A stretch of DNA of 64,000 bases from Lepus europaeus (GCF_033115175.1 NC_084831.1:15229138-15293137); one strand, 5' to 3'. Shown: positions 13,201 to 27,100, counted from the first letter of the stretch. Program-made: numbers and translations. The notes: generated by a model not told the origin, from the sequence alone.

Positions 13201-16200
13201 TCCCTCCCCTCCCCTCCACCATCTGGCCATGGCTTAGGGGCTTATCTTCTGCCTGCGAGCCAGCCCACGTGTTCAGTTCCCTGTGCAGCCCAGAGCTCGG
13301 CCGGGGGCCTGGCAGGCTCAGAGCGCCCAGCGGCTGTGTGCCACAGGCTCCTGGGAAGCAGTGGGCCAGGCGGTGGATGGAAAGAGTGAGGGACGCCCTG
13401 CTTCCCAGCCCCGGCCCCGCCCGGCTCCCAAGGCCTGGACTCGGATGCCCCAAGCGCCAACCTGTTCTTGGTTGTGGGCATCTCTGGGGAACTCTGTGTG
13501 GACGAGTTCTCTGACTTGGGCTCCTGGGAGACGTGCCCGCTGTCTGGGGTCTTCTGGCCAGCCGGGGGGCTCTCCCTGCGGGGCACAGGGGGCAGCGAGG
13601 GGATTCAGCCCTGGGCCTGGCACTGGGGGTAGAACGAGGCCCCGGAGGTGAGAGAGGTCACAGGCGCCTCCTGTCTTGAGCCCACACCTTGTGTTCCCAG
13701 CAGCCAGCCCCAGAGCCGCCCCTGGGGGCCAAGCACGGGGGCAGCACGAGTGGGGCCACATCCCCAAGTCCTCAACTGCACCGGAAGGGGGCGTGACGGT
13801 CTTGTGACGGAGAAGGACCCGGGCTTCCGAGATGGGAGGGAAGCAGCCCAGGGACACCCAGCTAGGACGCGGCAATGCTAAGACTCGAACCCAGGCTTCA
13901 CAGCCTTCTGAGCTCTGGGGCAGCGAGGACGGGGCTGGAGCCGTCCTGGGTGCGTCCTTGGCACACGTGACCCCTGCTGCATGAGCTCTGCACCCCTCAC
14001 AGCAGCCCCTCGCCGCTGGTGGTGTTCTTGTCCCTGTTTTTGAGATCGGGCCAGTGAGGCTCAGAGAAGTACAGTGATCTGGCCAAGGGCACACAGCCCC
14101 CGCATGCTGGAGCCAGCATCTGCTAACTTGGGCGCACTGCTTGCACACAGGCACTCACAGACCCCGGCCCCCCATGGCTCGCCCGGGAGCCAGCACTGGC
14201 TGCTCCCACACACAGGGCAGGCAGTGCACAGGGCCCCTCAGGCCTACAGCTTCTTCATGCGCAAGGTGCAGGCCCCCGAGGCCAGAGCTGCTGAGTGGGC
14301 GAAAGCGTCTCACGTTAGGCGAGGCGCTGGCCCCGCCCCCCACCCCACCACGCACACAGCAGGGACCCCACGGTGCGGGACAGCATGGCACAGGGGCAGG
14401 TGCACGCTGCTGGCGTGGCCGCTCGGCTGGGCTGCTGAGTGGGGTCCGGGAAGGCGCCACCCTGCCCCTGCCACCCACCTCTTCTCCTGCACCTCCTGAA
14501 TGTTCTCAATGCCGATGGCGCTGCTGCGGCGCGAGCCGAACGGGCCCGACTTCTTCCTCGTGGGGCTCTTCCCGGGGACAATCAGCGACTGCAGGAGAGG
14601 CCCCGACTCAGTGCCCACCTGCCCTGGGAGCCCGGGTGCCCCCCATGCCCCGCCCCCCACCCCCCGGGGACCCTGCTCAGCCCTGAAGCAGAGGCCGTGG
14701 GCAAGAAAGGAGGAGGGAAAACGTGCACCTCTGGGATAGCCCTCCTGGCTCCTAGACGGGAAGGCAGGCCCAGCGAGGGCCAGGGCCTCTCCTGACATCA
14801 CACAGCAGGGTCACACCCAGGACCTCAGGCCAGGAAAGGGGTCGGGGCCGAGGAGGTTGGGGCAGCCACTCTGGGATGGGAGGGGAGGCGGCCAAGTCCT
14901 CAGCATGGCTTCCCCGCCCGTCCTGGGCCTCCCAGGAGCCACAGTCTTAGGAAAGACGGGAGGTGAGAGCCCGCACAGCAGCCGAAGGTGCTGCTCCCGC
15001 CAGCCCTGCTCCTCTGGAAACTTCCATCTGGCTGGGGAAAACCACCATGCAAAACCCCCCATGGCTGTCTCCAAGCACATTCATGGTAGATGCCCCAGGT
15101 CCTGGGAGTGGGCTCCAGCTCTCGGGGGAGGCTGGATGGTGGGCCCCAAGGGGGCTCGGAGGGGTAGGACCCCAGGCCGGTCCATGGTGGGGAGGCGGAG
15201 TTAGAGCAGAGGGGAAGGTGGTACCCCATGCAGAGCCGGCCGAGACCAGGGCACGTGCAGCTGGGCACAGGGTCTTTGGGTACCAGATCCTGGCCGGGAC
15301 TGGGCCAGGGTCCCAGAGAGGGTACCCGACCCGGAAGCAGGTGCTGAGTGCTCTCAGGGCAGCCAGCCCCCTCCCAGCCCCACCCATCCTGCATGGCTGT
15401 CCGGGGGGAGGGGCATCGTCCCCGATATGGCCTCCGTCCTGAGAGCGAGCAGAGAGCAGCGCGTGCAGGCAGCCTCCAGAGCCGGCAGCCCGCGGACGAC
15501 AACCTCTTCCACGGTTCCTATGCCTATGGCACTGCCCCGGCGTCCGAATCTACTCGCGCTTTTCCCGGGAATAAGCAATGACTGGCAAGCGGCAAGGGCA
15601 GGGCAGAGAGGGAGATGGGAAAGGAGGGAGAGAGAGACAGAAACAAAGGAGAGAGGGGGGCAGGAGAGAGAGAGACACGGAGCCGGGAAGGAGGGAGGAG
15701 CGGGGAGAGATGGCCCCAAGACGGAGTGGTGGGCAGAAAGAGGGCCCGTGCGAGCCAGCGAGCCAGAGACGGCACGCAAGACAGAGGGGACACGGAGCGG
15801 GGCCCAGGCAGTGAGGGTCGGGGTCAGGGACACAGGCACAAAGGGGGACAAGGCAAGAATGCAGGAGTCAGAGGGAGGAGGACAGCGAAACAGGCGTGGG
15901 GGGGAGAAGGAATAGGGCAGGGAAGCAGAGGGGCCACAAGGGGGCCACAGGGGGGTCCAGGATGGGAGGGAAGAGAGCGGGTTGGGGGGGGCAGGAAGAG
16001 AGGAGAACAGCAGAAAAAGGGGGCGATATAGAGAGGGAGAGTTGTGCAAAAACAAAAACAGAAATGGGTCTGGTTACTGCCATGGTGGGTGCTGCTGGCC
16101 TGGCCCTGTCCCCGGGGCCCCTCTGCGGCCACCCACAGGAGCCTGGGCCTCTCCAGCAAATCTCAGTTGGGGGGAAGTTGGGCCTCCTCCTCCCATGACA

Positions 16201-19200
16201 GTGGGCACGGTGACTGCCGGACAGCAGAGACCCTGCCTTGCTCCCCTGGCCAGGCCAGACCATGGGCAGGGGTGGGGGGCTCCCTCCTGCCACATGACAC
16301 AGCTTCACAGCACAGAGCGCAGGGCTTGGCATGCAACAGAAAGTCAATAAATGGTGAGTGGGCAGCTGAACAGAGGAATGAGCGGGATAGGGAGTGGATG
16401 GATGAATGAGTGGGTGGGTGAATGGGTAAATGGGTGGATGGATGAACGAAAGATGGCTGAGTAGATGGGTGGTTTGATGGATGGGTGTGTGGGTGAATAG
16501 ATGGGTAGATGGGTGGGTTGGTAGGTGGGTGGATGGGTGGGTGGATGGATGGGTGGGTGGATGGGTGGATGGATGGATGGGTGGATGGGTGGGTGGGTAG
16601 GTGGATGGATGGATGGGTGGGTGGGTGGGTAGGTGAATAGATGGGTGGATGCGTGGATGGATAGGTGGGTGAATGGATGGTTGAGGGGGTGGATGGATAG
16701 GGAGAGCAGAGCAGTGGGTGCAGTGTCCCAGAGTGACCACTAGGCGGCGGCAAGCAGCCAGGCCCTTGGTTGCAGGCCTTACTCCCGTATGCCCAGCACG
16801 CCCAAGTGCGAGCAGCAGAATCCCACAGACACTGGCAGACAGAAGTCACTCAGGGGCGGCCCTGTTGGAAGCCTGGTTCCTGACACCAAAGGCAGCTACA
16901 ACCACAGAGGCCCTGGCTGCTGCAGACATAGTCGGAGGTGCTCACAGAGGAGATGCCCACGCGACAGCTCACTTCCTGACACATAGTAGGTATCCACTGA
17001 CATTGGCACACATTACGTGTTCACACAGAAGTCCATTTCCCGACACACAGCAGGTTCTCACAGTAGCCCAGGGATGGGCACACAGTAGGTGCTTACAGAG
17101 TACATATCCACATAGCTCCAAGAAACCCAAAGTTTGACAGCAGGTGCCCACACAGCAGTCCAGGCCCTGACACACAGTAGGTGCTGACAGGAACTTGGGC
17201 CAGGCCCACAGTAGGTGCTCACAGGGTGCATATCCACATAGCTCCCCAAAACCCAAGGTCTGACAGCAGGTGCCCACATAGCAGCCCAGGTCCCAGCACA
17301 CGACGGACGTGACACAGAGGCTGCCTGAGAGCTGTAGGAAGCCACACCCAAAAAAGTAAGGGGCCGGGGTTGGGGGGAGGGCCACGGAGCAGAGAGGGGG
17401 CTGCAGCTCTTAGCACCCCAGCCTCCTGGCCTGGGCAAGTGCCCATGGCGAGCAGGGGCTACACGGAGGCTACAGCCCGGGCTGGGCTCGGGGATGGCAG
17501 GGCCATGGGCGGAAGGTGGGCCAGGCCCTAGGAGACAGGGGAGAGTTGAGGGCCCCGGGGAAGGGCAGAGGAGGGGGTACTCACTATTCCAGCAGCCTTG
17601 GCCAGGTCGGGGTTGTTGGGCGTGAAGCTCCCGCTGTGGCTGGTGGACACCGTGTTGGGCTTCTTGTTGCTCAGCCCCATGGCGTCCATGGACTGGCTGC
17701 GGCTCCGGATGACGCGCTGTGAAGGCAGGGGGCGGGGCAGCACGGGTTGCAGAAGGCCCCTCCCCCTCAGGGAAAGCCAGGGGCCCAGGCATCAGGTCCC
17801 TGGGCACCGGGGCCACTCTGGGGTAGGCCAGGAGCTCCCTGCCCTCATGTGGGGACTCAGTCTCCCCACATGCCACGTGAAAGGCAGGCACACGTGGTCC
17901 CTGTGGGTGCTCTGAGCCTTGGCTCTGCCACTCCCTTGCTGGGTGGCCCTGGCTGAGCCATTCTGAGCCACACAGGCTGCTGAGCCTTCATGTCACCGCG
18001 GAAAGGGCCACAGGAGACACTGGGGCATGATGGGAAACCTGTGTGTTTCCTTCTAGGACCTCTCGGCGCTGGCATTCCTTCCTTCCTCCCTCCCTCCCTC
18101 TCTCCCTTCCTCGTCGTCGACACAGGAGTACTTTTCGCTCTGTCACTTGATCTGCCTACGGTGGGGTTATCTATTATCACACCCCTCTTACGTGTGATGA
18201 AACCGAGGCAGAGGTGAGCCCAGGACGCCAAATCCACGCCCAAGACTGTGGATTCTGCTAATTCCTAACCCAGGGCCCGCGTTCAGTGGCGAGAGATGCG
18301 GGGTCCCTGGAGCCCTCCTCACAGACGACCCCAGACCTGGGCTCACCCCACCCCTCTGTCTCCCGGGGGCAGAGGCATGGCGCTTTGCACGCTTCTCTCA
18401 GAGGTCCAGGGCAGGCCTGGACAGCTGGACAGCTAATCCCCTTATGCAAACCCAGAGCTCCAGCTTGGTGGCCCACCCTGGGGTGAGGACGAGGCCAACC
18501 CTGCTGGGCTGGGCACCTGGGGGAGGGGCTGTTCTGCTCCTGTGGGGACAGAGAGGCCACCGCCTGGGGCCCTGCAGCCTGGGGGAGTCCAGGCCCCGGA
18601 CAAGGGGGACCTCCCGCCTCCTTTGCCTCTTTGGATGACAGCCGCTGGGCCCGGGGCGGGGCAGGATTTGCTTTTTGACTCGCACGGCACTAACCTGATT
18701 GCTTTACAAGTCAAACACACGAGGTAAGTCGTCATTACCCTGCTCAACAGATGAGCGAACACACAGAGAATGCCCAAACTGCCGGGTGGCAGAGCTGAGA
18801 CTGGACCCCAGGGAGTCTGGGCTCTTAGCACTAAGCTCAACCAGGGGCACCCAGGGTGGACCGCACAGGCCGGGGCCCTGTCTGAAGGCCGGTCAGTTCC
18901 CACACCACTTTGGGGGGCCTTTCTTCCTTGCCCGCTCTCAGGACAGAAGCCTCCTGCTCTCTCTGCCTGCTGGCCTGGAAGCTGCCACCCAGGCAGCAGA
19001 ATTCCCAGGTGGGCTCAAGCCTAGACCCTTGCCGCTCCCCAGGCAGGGCCCCACCTCCCAGTACTCCCAGCCCCAAACTACCCAAGGCACAGTCCCATCC
19101 CCAAACGTAAGCTCATCCAGAGCCTAGGCGCATCCAGTCACCATCCCGCTCCCGACTCCACCTCCAACGCGAGCCAGCCTGTAGCCACACTATACCTTGT

Positions 19201-21094
19201 CCATTAGGCCTGCCCCAGACTCCACCCCCACTCACGCCCCGCCCCAGGCTCCACCCCAGCCACGCCCCTGTTCCCCCTCCAGGCCCCGATGGAGTTCGCC
19301 TCTAGCCATGGCTGCACCTCCAAGGCCGTGAGCCCGTATTCCACCTGAGACCCGCTGCGGCCCCGGCCCTTCACCTTGAAAGACTCAAAGAAGCCGCCGC
19401 CGCCGCCACCATTCTCCATCTTGTCCTCGTCGCCGCCCAGGCCCATCATGGACTGGCTGTGGATGTGCAGTTCCTCATAGAGGGTCTCCAGGAGGGCGGC
19501 CCGGGTCCGCTCCTGGGGGCCAGGGCGGGGTGGAAAGGAGGGGCCCTCGTGATCAGCCCCGCCCCACAACTGAGGGAGCCGGGGAGGGAACCAGACCACC
19601 CGCTTCGCTTCCCACGGGCCCCTCTGGGATGTGGATTCACACCCCAAACCGCCAGACGACCCCCTGCCCCCCTGCCCACCCGCTGTCCCGCACTGCCCTC
19701 CGGAATGCCCCCTCCCCAGGGGGCCCACATTCCCCTCCCCAGGCTGGGCGGTGGGGGAGGGGGTGGCTCAGCCCCAACAGCCCGGCCTCACCTCCAGTTT
19801 GGCAAACTTCTCTGCCTTGTAGCAGGCATATTCCGCATTGATCAGCTTTGTCAGCAGAAATTCCTGGAACTCAGGGCCCTGGGAGCCCCCAGTGTGGACA
19901 TGGGGGGAGGGAGGGAGCTGGCTAAGTGGGGGGCTGGGGTCCTCCGCTTCAGTCCTCAGTCCAGGCAGTGCCTGTGCCCTTCATGCCCCCCCCTCGGGGG
20001 TGGGCTGGGGCCTGCTATGTCTGGCACAGTGCAGCTTCCCAGGGGTCAGCTGAGAGCCCCACCACCCCCACACTGAAGAGGAAAGAAGCCCCCCAGTGGT
20101 GGAAAAGCGAGAACGGGGAGAGGCCACAGAGCCTGCTACAGAAAATGGAAAACAGCAATGCAACGTGGTGAAAAGCCATGCCCCAGCCATGTGGTGAGCG
20201 GGGCTGGCCCGGCCCCTGCAGGATTCAGGACCGGGCCAGGCAGAACGTGTGGCCCTCAGCCCTGGGCGGGGTCTGGGGCAGCCTCTCACCTTCCGAAACA
20301 CGGCAGGGTCCGGGAGAGGGGGTCCGAAGAAGGGCACGTCGTCTCTTGCGGTGACAGAGACCTGGAAGGGAGGCAGCTGTCCCTGTGGGAGCCGGGGCCT
20401 GTTCTGCCGCACAGGCGGCCAAAGACACCCTCCACCCCCACCCCGTCCCCTCCTGCCCTGCTCCACAGGTGACTGCTGGCTGGAGGCTCTATCCTCCATC
20501 CCCACCCAGAACCTGAGTGACAGGGTGGGTGTGGGATGGGAGAGCTCAGGGGTCCTGGGGTACAGTGAAGGTACAGGAGGCTACGGAGGTACAGGGGGCC
20601 TGGCCTTGGCCATACTGAGCGCTGATTCTAGTCCCAGCTGTTCCACTTCCGATCTAGCTCCCTCTGATGCTCCTGGGAAAGCAGCGGAGCATGGCCCAGG
20701 TACTTGGGCCCCTGTACCCACATGAGAGACCCAGATGGAATTCCCAGCTCCTAGCTTTGGTCTGGCCCAGCTCTGGCTGTTGCAGCCTTTTGGGGAGTGA
20801 ACCACTGGGTTATTATTAAATCTTAGAAATAAAGAAAGAAAGGGGGTCGGTGCTGTGGTGTAGCAGGTAAAGCTGCCGCCTGCAGTGCCGGCATCCCATA
20901 TGGGTACCAGTTTGAGACCCAGCTGTGCCACTTCCAATCCAGCTCTCTGCTATGGCCTGGGAAAGCAGTAAAAGATGGCCTAAGCCCTTGGGTCCCTGTA
21001 CCCATGTGGGAGATCCGGAAGAAGCTCCTGACTTTGGGTGGGTGCAGCTCTGGCCGTTGCGGCCACTTGGGAAGTGAAACAACGGATGGAAGAC

Positions 21095-21125
<31 letters not shown>

Positions 21126-24100
21126 TCTGTACCTCAAATAAATTAATAAATCTTAAAAAAAAAAAAAAAGAAAGAAAGTAGGAGGAGGAGCTAGCACACC
21201 AGCAGGAGGAGGGTGACTGGTGTCTTTGAGGGGCCGCACTCTGGGAAGCAGAGAGGCATGATGGGAATCCTCCACCAGCACTACCCTCCACGGTCCCCAG
21301 TTAGAAGCTGTGAGCCAGAGAGAGGCACCCCAGTGGGGCGGAGCCGGGGCTGGGGCCCCAGGGTCACCCACCTTGTAGAGGGGGCCGTCGGGGCCGCCGC
21401 CCTCGGCCTGCACCACCACGTAGGCATGCAGGAAGTTGGATGCGATCATGTCGGGCACGAAGGGCGTGTTCTCGTCCTGGAAGACCACGGCCACGATGTC
21501 GTTCCCGATGTGCCGCTTGCGCTGCAACTGAGCACAGGGCCACAGGCCTTCACAGCCTGGCCGGAGGGAGCCCCGGGGCGGGGTGGGGGGGGGCGCCCTC
21601 GGGGCTCTGGGGAGGCTTGAAACAGGCAGGACGGGTGGCTGGGCAACCGCGGTGAGTGCTCGCTTGTAAGTTACTTTAGTCTCCTTGGCCAGGGGAGAAG
21701 TGGCTTTCAGGTGGGGGCCTCCCCAGCCTCTCCTATGTAAACGCCCTCAACAGACAAGTTGTGCTCAGTGTGTACTCACGACGCGGACACGAATAGAGGC
21801 CCTCATTAAATAAAACACAGCTACTAAAAATAAGAAACTTCTTCTACCTTTGTCCCATTACCGCTTCTGTCAGCCTGGGCTGGGGGCCTGGGGCGAGGCG
21901 ACAGCCCCATGGGAAGCTCAGGAGAAGATGCGGAGTTTCTGAGTGCGGTTCCCACAACGTGCCCTGCACCCTCCTCGACTCCAGGCCTTCGCAGGCCGAG
22001 AACATTTCCCCTGCTCGTCTGCAGCCCACAGGTCGCTCTGTCGCGGAAGCCGTCCCTGTTCCCCACCGCGACCGAGCCCAAGCGCCCCCAGTGACCGCAT
22101 AACGTCCGCGGCTCCCCAGGAAATGACGGGCTCTCATCTGCTGAGCCCTCGCCCCTCATCCTCCTCCGTGCTCGCCGAGGGGCAGGAACCATCCCCACGT
22201 CTCACAAGTGGAAGCCGAGGCCTTCCCAGCGCGGCAGCAGCCTGGCTCCCCAGCTAGGACCCACTTTTGGCAGCACTGGGTCCCATCAGTGTCTGTACCC
22301 GGGGCCCAGCACTGGCTGGGTGTGATGGACGCTGAGCAGACAGGTAGATGGGGGGAGAGGCGGACAGGTGGGAAGCAGGTGGGTGAGTGCCCAGGCTACC
22401 TGCTGGGCGTCCCCTTCTGTGTAGGGCAGCTTGGTGGACACGTGAAACATGATCTCCTTGTTGCGGAAGTTGCAGTACACAGACTCGGTTCCCGTCTGCC
22501 CGTGGGTCACGTCCAGGCCTCCTCGGAACCTGCCCCCAGGCCCCCCAGGCCACGGCTCAGTCTCCATCCCCGGCCAGGCCTCCATGGGGCCAGGATGGGG
22601 AACTCCCTCCCTGCCCAGGGGCATGGGTCAGATCGCTCAGCTTAGCCCACCCTTGCGCTCACCCCTTGAAGTCCTGCAGTTTGACCTTCTGGCCAAGAAA
22701 TTCCAGGAACTCCACGAAGGCGGGGCTCTCCTCATTGGTGCTGAAGAGTTCTTCCTCAGAGGTCTGGGGACCACACAGAGGCACCAAGGTCACCAAGCTG
22801 GAGCTCCTGAGCAGCCCCCGTCCCCACCCCCACCCCCACCCAGAGGGGCCCCCTTGACAGGTGCTCTGCCCTGCAGAGGTCTGAGGCCCCAGCTACAGAG
22901 CGGGGTAGGGCCGGGGGCGGGGAGGAGGAGAGCGCACCTGCCCCATCTTCTGATAAATGACTCCAAACTTGAAGTTATTGCTGATGACATGCTCATCAAA
23001 GGTGACAATGAGGCGGGAAGCCTGCGGGTGAGCACAGGGGGAGGCGACTGCGTTGGCCAGGCTGCCACCCACGGGCCAAGCGCTCTACATGCATACCGCG
23101 TGTGATCCCCAAAGAGGCCCCCGGGCAACACTCGGGCTGTCCCACACTGCACTGTGGTTTCAGAGAGCTCAAGCAGTGTGGCTGCGGTCTAGCTGGGGCT
23201 TGAATCCAGGCCTGCCAGGGTCCAGAGCCCAGGCTCCTGGCCTGGGAGTTTCACCACGAGCCCCCATCCTGCCCCTGCGGCACTCTGCAAACCCACCGCA
23301 CCTTTCTAGAACAGCCAGGTCCCGCCAACGTGCTGCGGGACCTTGAGCAGGTTCTCCCCCTCACCGCGGACCTCTTCCCTTTCTGGGACCCACAGGTGGG
23401 ACCTGACTCCTTCAGGGTGCTTTTCCTAGACAGTGCCAGCCCTCGCAGACCTCACTCTGAATTCAGCAGGGCCACAGGGCTTCCGTGGCTTTCAAGCAAC
23501 CCCCTGGCTTGTCTCAGACAGAAGCCCCTGTCCCTGCCCCACACTGTCACAGCGCCTGGGACCATAGGGCCTCCCAGGAGAGCTGGCATGAAGCCATGTG
23601 GTTGGGGCAGTGGCGGGGGGTGGGGGTGGGGGTGCTGTGTTGATGGGCGTGTCTGCTGTTGGCGCTCCAGGCCCACTCTAGCTAGCATCAGAAGGCAGAG
23701 CCAGAGGACAAGAGAGCCTGCCGGGGAGTCTGGAGCACGCACAGGCTGCCCTCGGGAGAGCCCCAAGCAGCCAGGAGTCTCCAGACCCGGCCCTCACTTT
23801 AACTGCAGGTCCTCCTTACCCGCTGTGCATCCTTGGGCAAAACACAGGCCCTTTCTGTGGTTCCTCTCCTGCAAACAGTGGACTTTGCAGGGGTATTGTA
23901 AGGATTCAATGAGAGAACTTGGGAAAAGTACATGGTACACAGTAGGTGCCCAATAAACCTCCGTTCTCTGATTGCCCACCCCCGCCTCTGGGAGCAGGGT
24001 CCAGATCCCGCCATACCTTGGGGTAGAGCACAGGGTAAAATCGGTCCACATTGACGTCTTCACACACCAGCTGCAGGAGATGAGGGAGGGGCGTGAGGGT

Positions 24101-27100
24101 GGCTGGGGGGAGGGGTGGGGGCCTCCTGGACTCACTGGCCGAGACTGGGGAGGGGCCGTGCTGGGAACAACCAAGCCTGCAGCCAGACTGGAGCTCCCTG
24201 CTGCTCAGAATGGGGTGCAGAGAGCTGGAGTCCCTGGCATCTGAGGGTGCCAAAAAGAGGGCACGAAGGGATGAGCGTTGCAGCCCAGGAGTTAGGATGC
24301 CACTGGGGAGGCCTGCGTCCCCAGGAGGCAGCTGGTTTGGGTCCCAGCTCCTGTGTTTCTGATCCAGCTTCCTGTTAATGTGTACCCCGGGAGGTAGCAG
24401 ATGATGGATCAAGTATTTGGGTCCCTGCCACCCATGTGAGAGACCCCTGATTGAATTCTGGGCTCAGCCCTGACTATTGTGGACACTTGGGGTGTGAACC
24501 AGTGGATGAAGATGTCTTTCTCTGTCTCTGTCTTCCTTTCAAATAAAATGAAGTGAAAACAAGTAAATAAAACTAAGAGTGCCAACAGCACCCAGGGCAG
24601 GAGCCCGGAGAGCCCAGGGAGGCACATGGACACGGTGGCAGTGGCACAGGCGGCACCAGAGAGAAGGGCTGTGGCAGAAGTGTGCTGGGCCGCACGCACC
24701 CAGCCCCACGCCCACCTGGGGGCTCTGGCACCGGAAGCTCGGGGAGCAGAGGCCTCACCTTTGCCATCTGGACGACGTTGGGGAACTCGGTGAGGCAAGA
24801 GATGGGGATGACATCGTGGTAGGTCCGGCATTTGGTCCTGGGAGGAGAGAACCGCACGGTGAGGGGCCAGGCGGTGGGAGAAGGGGCGGCAGCCTCTCCA
24901 CCCCAGGACTGTGGATTGACCACTGGGAACACCAGTCAGCATGAGAGACACCAGGCCTGGCTCGGCCACCAACTTGCTGTGTGACCTCAGGCAAAGCCGC
25001 GCCTCTCTCTGGGCCTCCACTGGGAGAGTGGGTAAAATCTGAGCCCTCCCTGCTGTCCTGAGCCCCCCCCCCCCACCGCCCTACCTGAGCAGCAGCCGCA
25101 GGTGCTCTTGGTCCCCGATGACGTCATACTTGAGCGAGAAGACAAGGTGGCCAAGGGCAGTGTCCAGCGAGTAGTAATTGAAATGCTCCTAGGGTGGGAG
25201 GGGGAGGGCAGAGGAGTGGGTGAGCCAAGCCTGGGCTCCCCTACAGCCAGCTCCCGCACAGACAGCAGGTGTCACAGTCAAGGTCACACAATTGTGCCCC
25301 ACCGGAAGGACCTACATTCAGATCCCTGCTCTGCCATTTACCGGCTGAGCAGCCTAAGGTGGTCACCTTACCTCTCTGTGCCTTGTTTTCCTGGCCTCTA
25401 AAGTGCCCGTGAGCCCACCTCTCTTGCAGGTGGCAGGGGATGAAAGAGACTTGAAAGTATTTGGCCGACACTTGGCCTTCCGTGACTGTCCGTCGTAACC
25501 ACAATTCTCCGGCTTCTCACCCAAGTTGGGACCCTATCTGCACCTGCATACCCATTTCCCAGCCTCTGCTCCCCACAAGGCTGGGCACACAGTAGGTGCT
25601 CAATAAGAAAAAGCCGACCAGCTGATAGCCCGCAGTGTGGCTCTGTGGCCCCTGAAGCCAGGGCCGTGAGAAACAGGAAGTGAGACACATCACAGGGCGG
25701 CTCACTGGGCAGGTTCCCAACCTTCTGTACCACGTGGAGAAGCGGGCACCAGGCTGGGAGGAGACACCCAGAGGGCACGAGGAACAACAGTGTCAAGGAC
25801 GGAAACCCCCAGACAGGAGCCCGGTGCCGCCACTCCAGGTGCAAAAGCCCCAAAGCCGAGGGCCAGGAATACAGGGAGCCGCCATCCTAGCCGGGCCCGG
25901 CTGCCCCTGCCAGCCCCAGCCCTGGGAGTGGAGCTGGCTCCTCAGCCACACCCGCCCCAGGAATCACCCTGGAAGTAAGTCCTGTTTAAACATGAACACC
26001 TGTGCTCAGAGGCCGGGCAGGGGACGAGGCGGGCTCGGGGGCCGAGTCCTGCAAAGCTGCAGTTCAGGGGCACCCTGGGCCGACCTTGGTCGGAAAGTGC
26101 CCGCAGCCCTGCCTCGGCCCAGGGTGACCTCCGCAGGGAGGGAGGACAGGCACTTGGCAAGGCCTGGTGGACCCCCTCGCCCCGCCCAGGCCCAGGGAAG
26201 CCCAAGGGACTCAGTGGGAAAATGGGCTCAGAGTCCCAGGAAGTCAACCCCAAAGTCACCCCCACCTCTCCCCTTGGCCAGCCCAGGGCCCAGGGCCCCG
26301 GCTCCAGGCTGCTTCCCCGGTCGCCCCTCCTGGAGTCAGGAGATGTGTCGCCATGGGCCTTCTGACCCCCGACCTGTACCTCTTCAAACACTGCTGAGCT
26401 CAAGGCCCCCAGCTCCATCTCTCGCGCCTCACTCCTCCAGCAAAACCCCCATGTGCCGGCTGTGTGAGGTCCACATGGTGCCCTGGGTCCCCCTGCCTGC
26501 AAGACCCTGCTGAGGCCTCTGCAGTGGGTGCCTGGGATGTGGGTCCCTCTCCAGCCACGGGGCTCAGCTGGGAGGTGGAATCCATGCCATGTCTACGTCT
26601 GTGCCCGAGCAATGGGCCCTGAACCCAGGCCCGCTGGTTTAGCCCCTGTTGAATGGATGTCCCCTAACTCTGCTTTTAGCTCTGGTATCTCCCAGGGCCA
26701 GGCCACACAGCTTCCCAACCCCCAAGGAGCCACGGCCCCCATCCCCGCCACGCAGGCAAAGGCCCGCCCTCTTCCAGGGGGTCTTAATGGAAGCACAGCC
26801 AGAGCTGGTTCAGTTCCAGGCTCAGAAACCGTGTGACCTTGACCAAGTCATTCCATCCTGTGAGCTTCAGACTCCTCTTCGGTAAAAACGGGAGAACCGT
26901 GACCGCACAAAGACTCATGAAGACGCAGGAGCAGCTAAGGCAGAGGACTCACTAGGTGCCAGGCACGGCTCTTTATGCTTCAGGTGCTCCTAAACCAAGT
27001 TCCGAAAGTTCATGGGAAATGGAGTAAGAAGATACGTTTAGAGTCCAGCATTGTGGTATAGAAGGTAGAGCTACCACCTGCAGTGCCGGCATCCCATATG

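Noticed and set aside
15868..16740. Long minus-strand frame rich in His-Pro-Ser-Thr-Ile repeats
   Set aside because: It is the translation of the tetranucleotide array, with no exon boundaries or family.
16980..17300. Spaced short repeats that could suggest a CRISPR-like array
   Set aside because: Repeats are imperfect, unevenly spaced and part of a tandem duplication in a mammalian intron.
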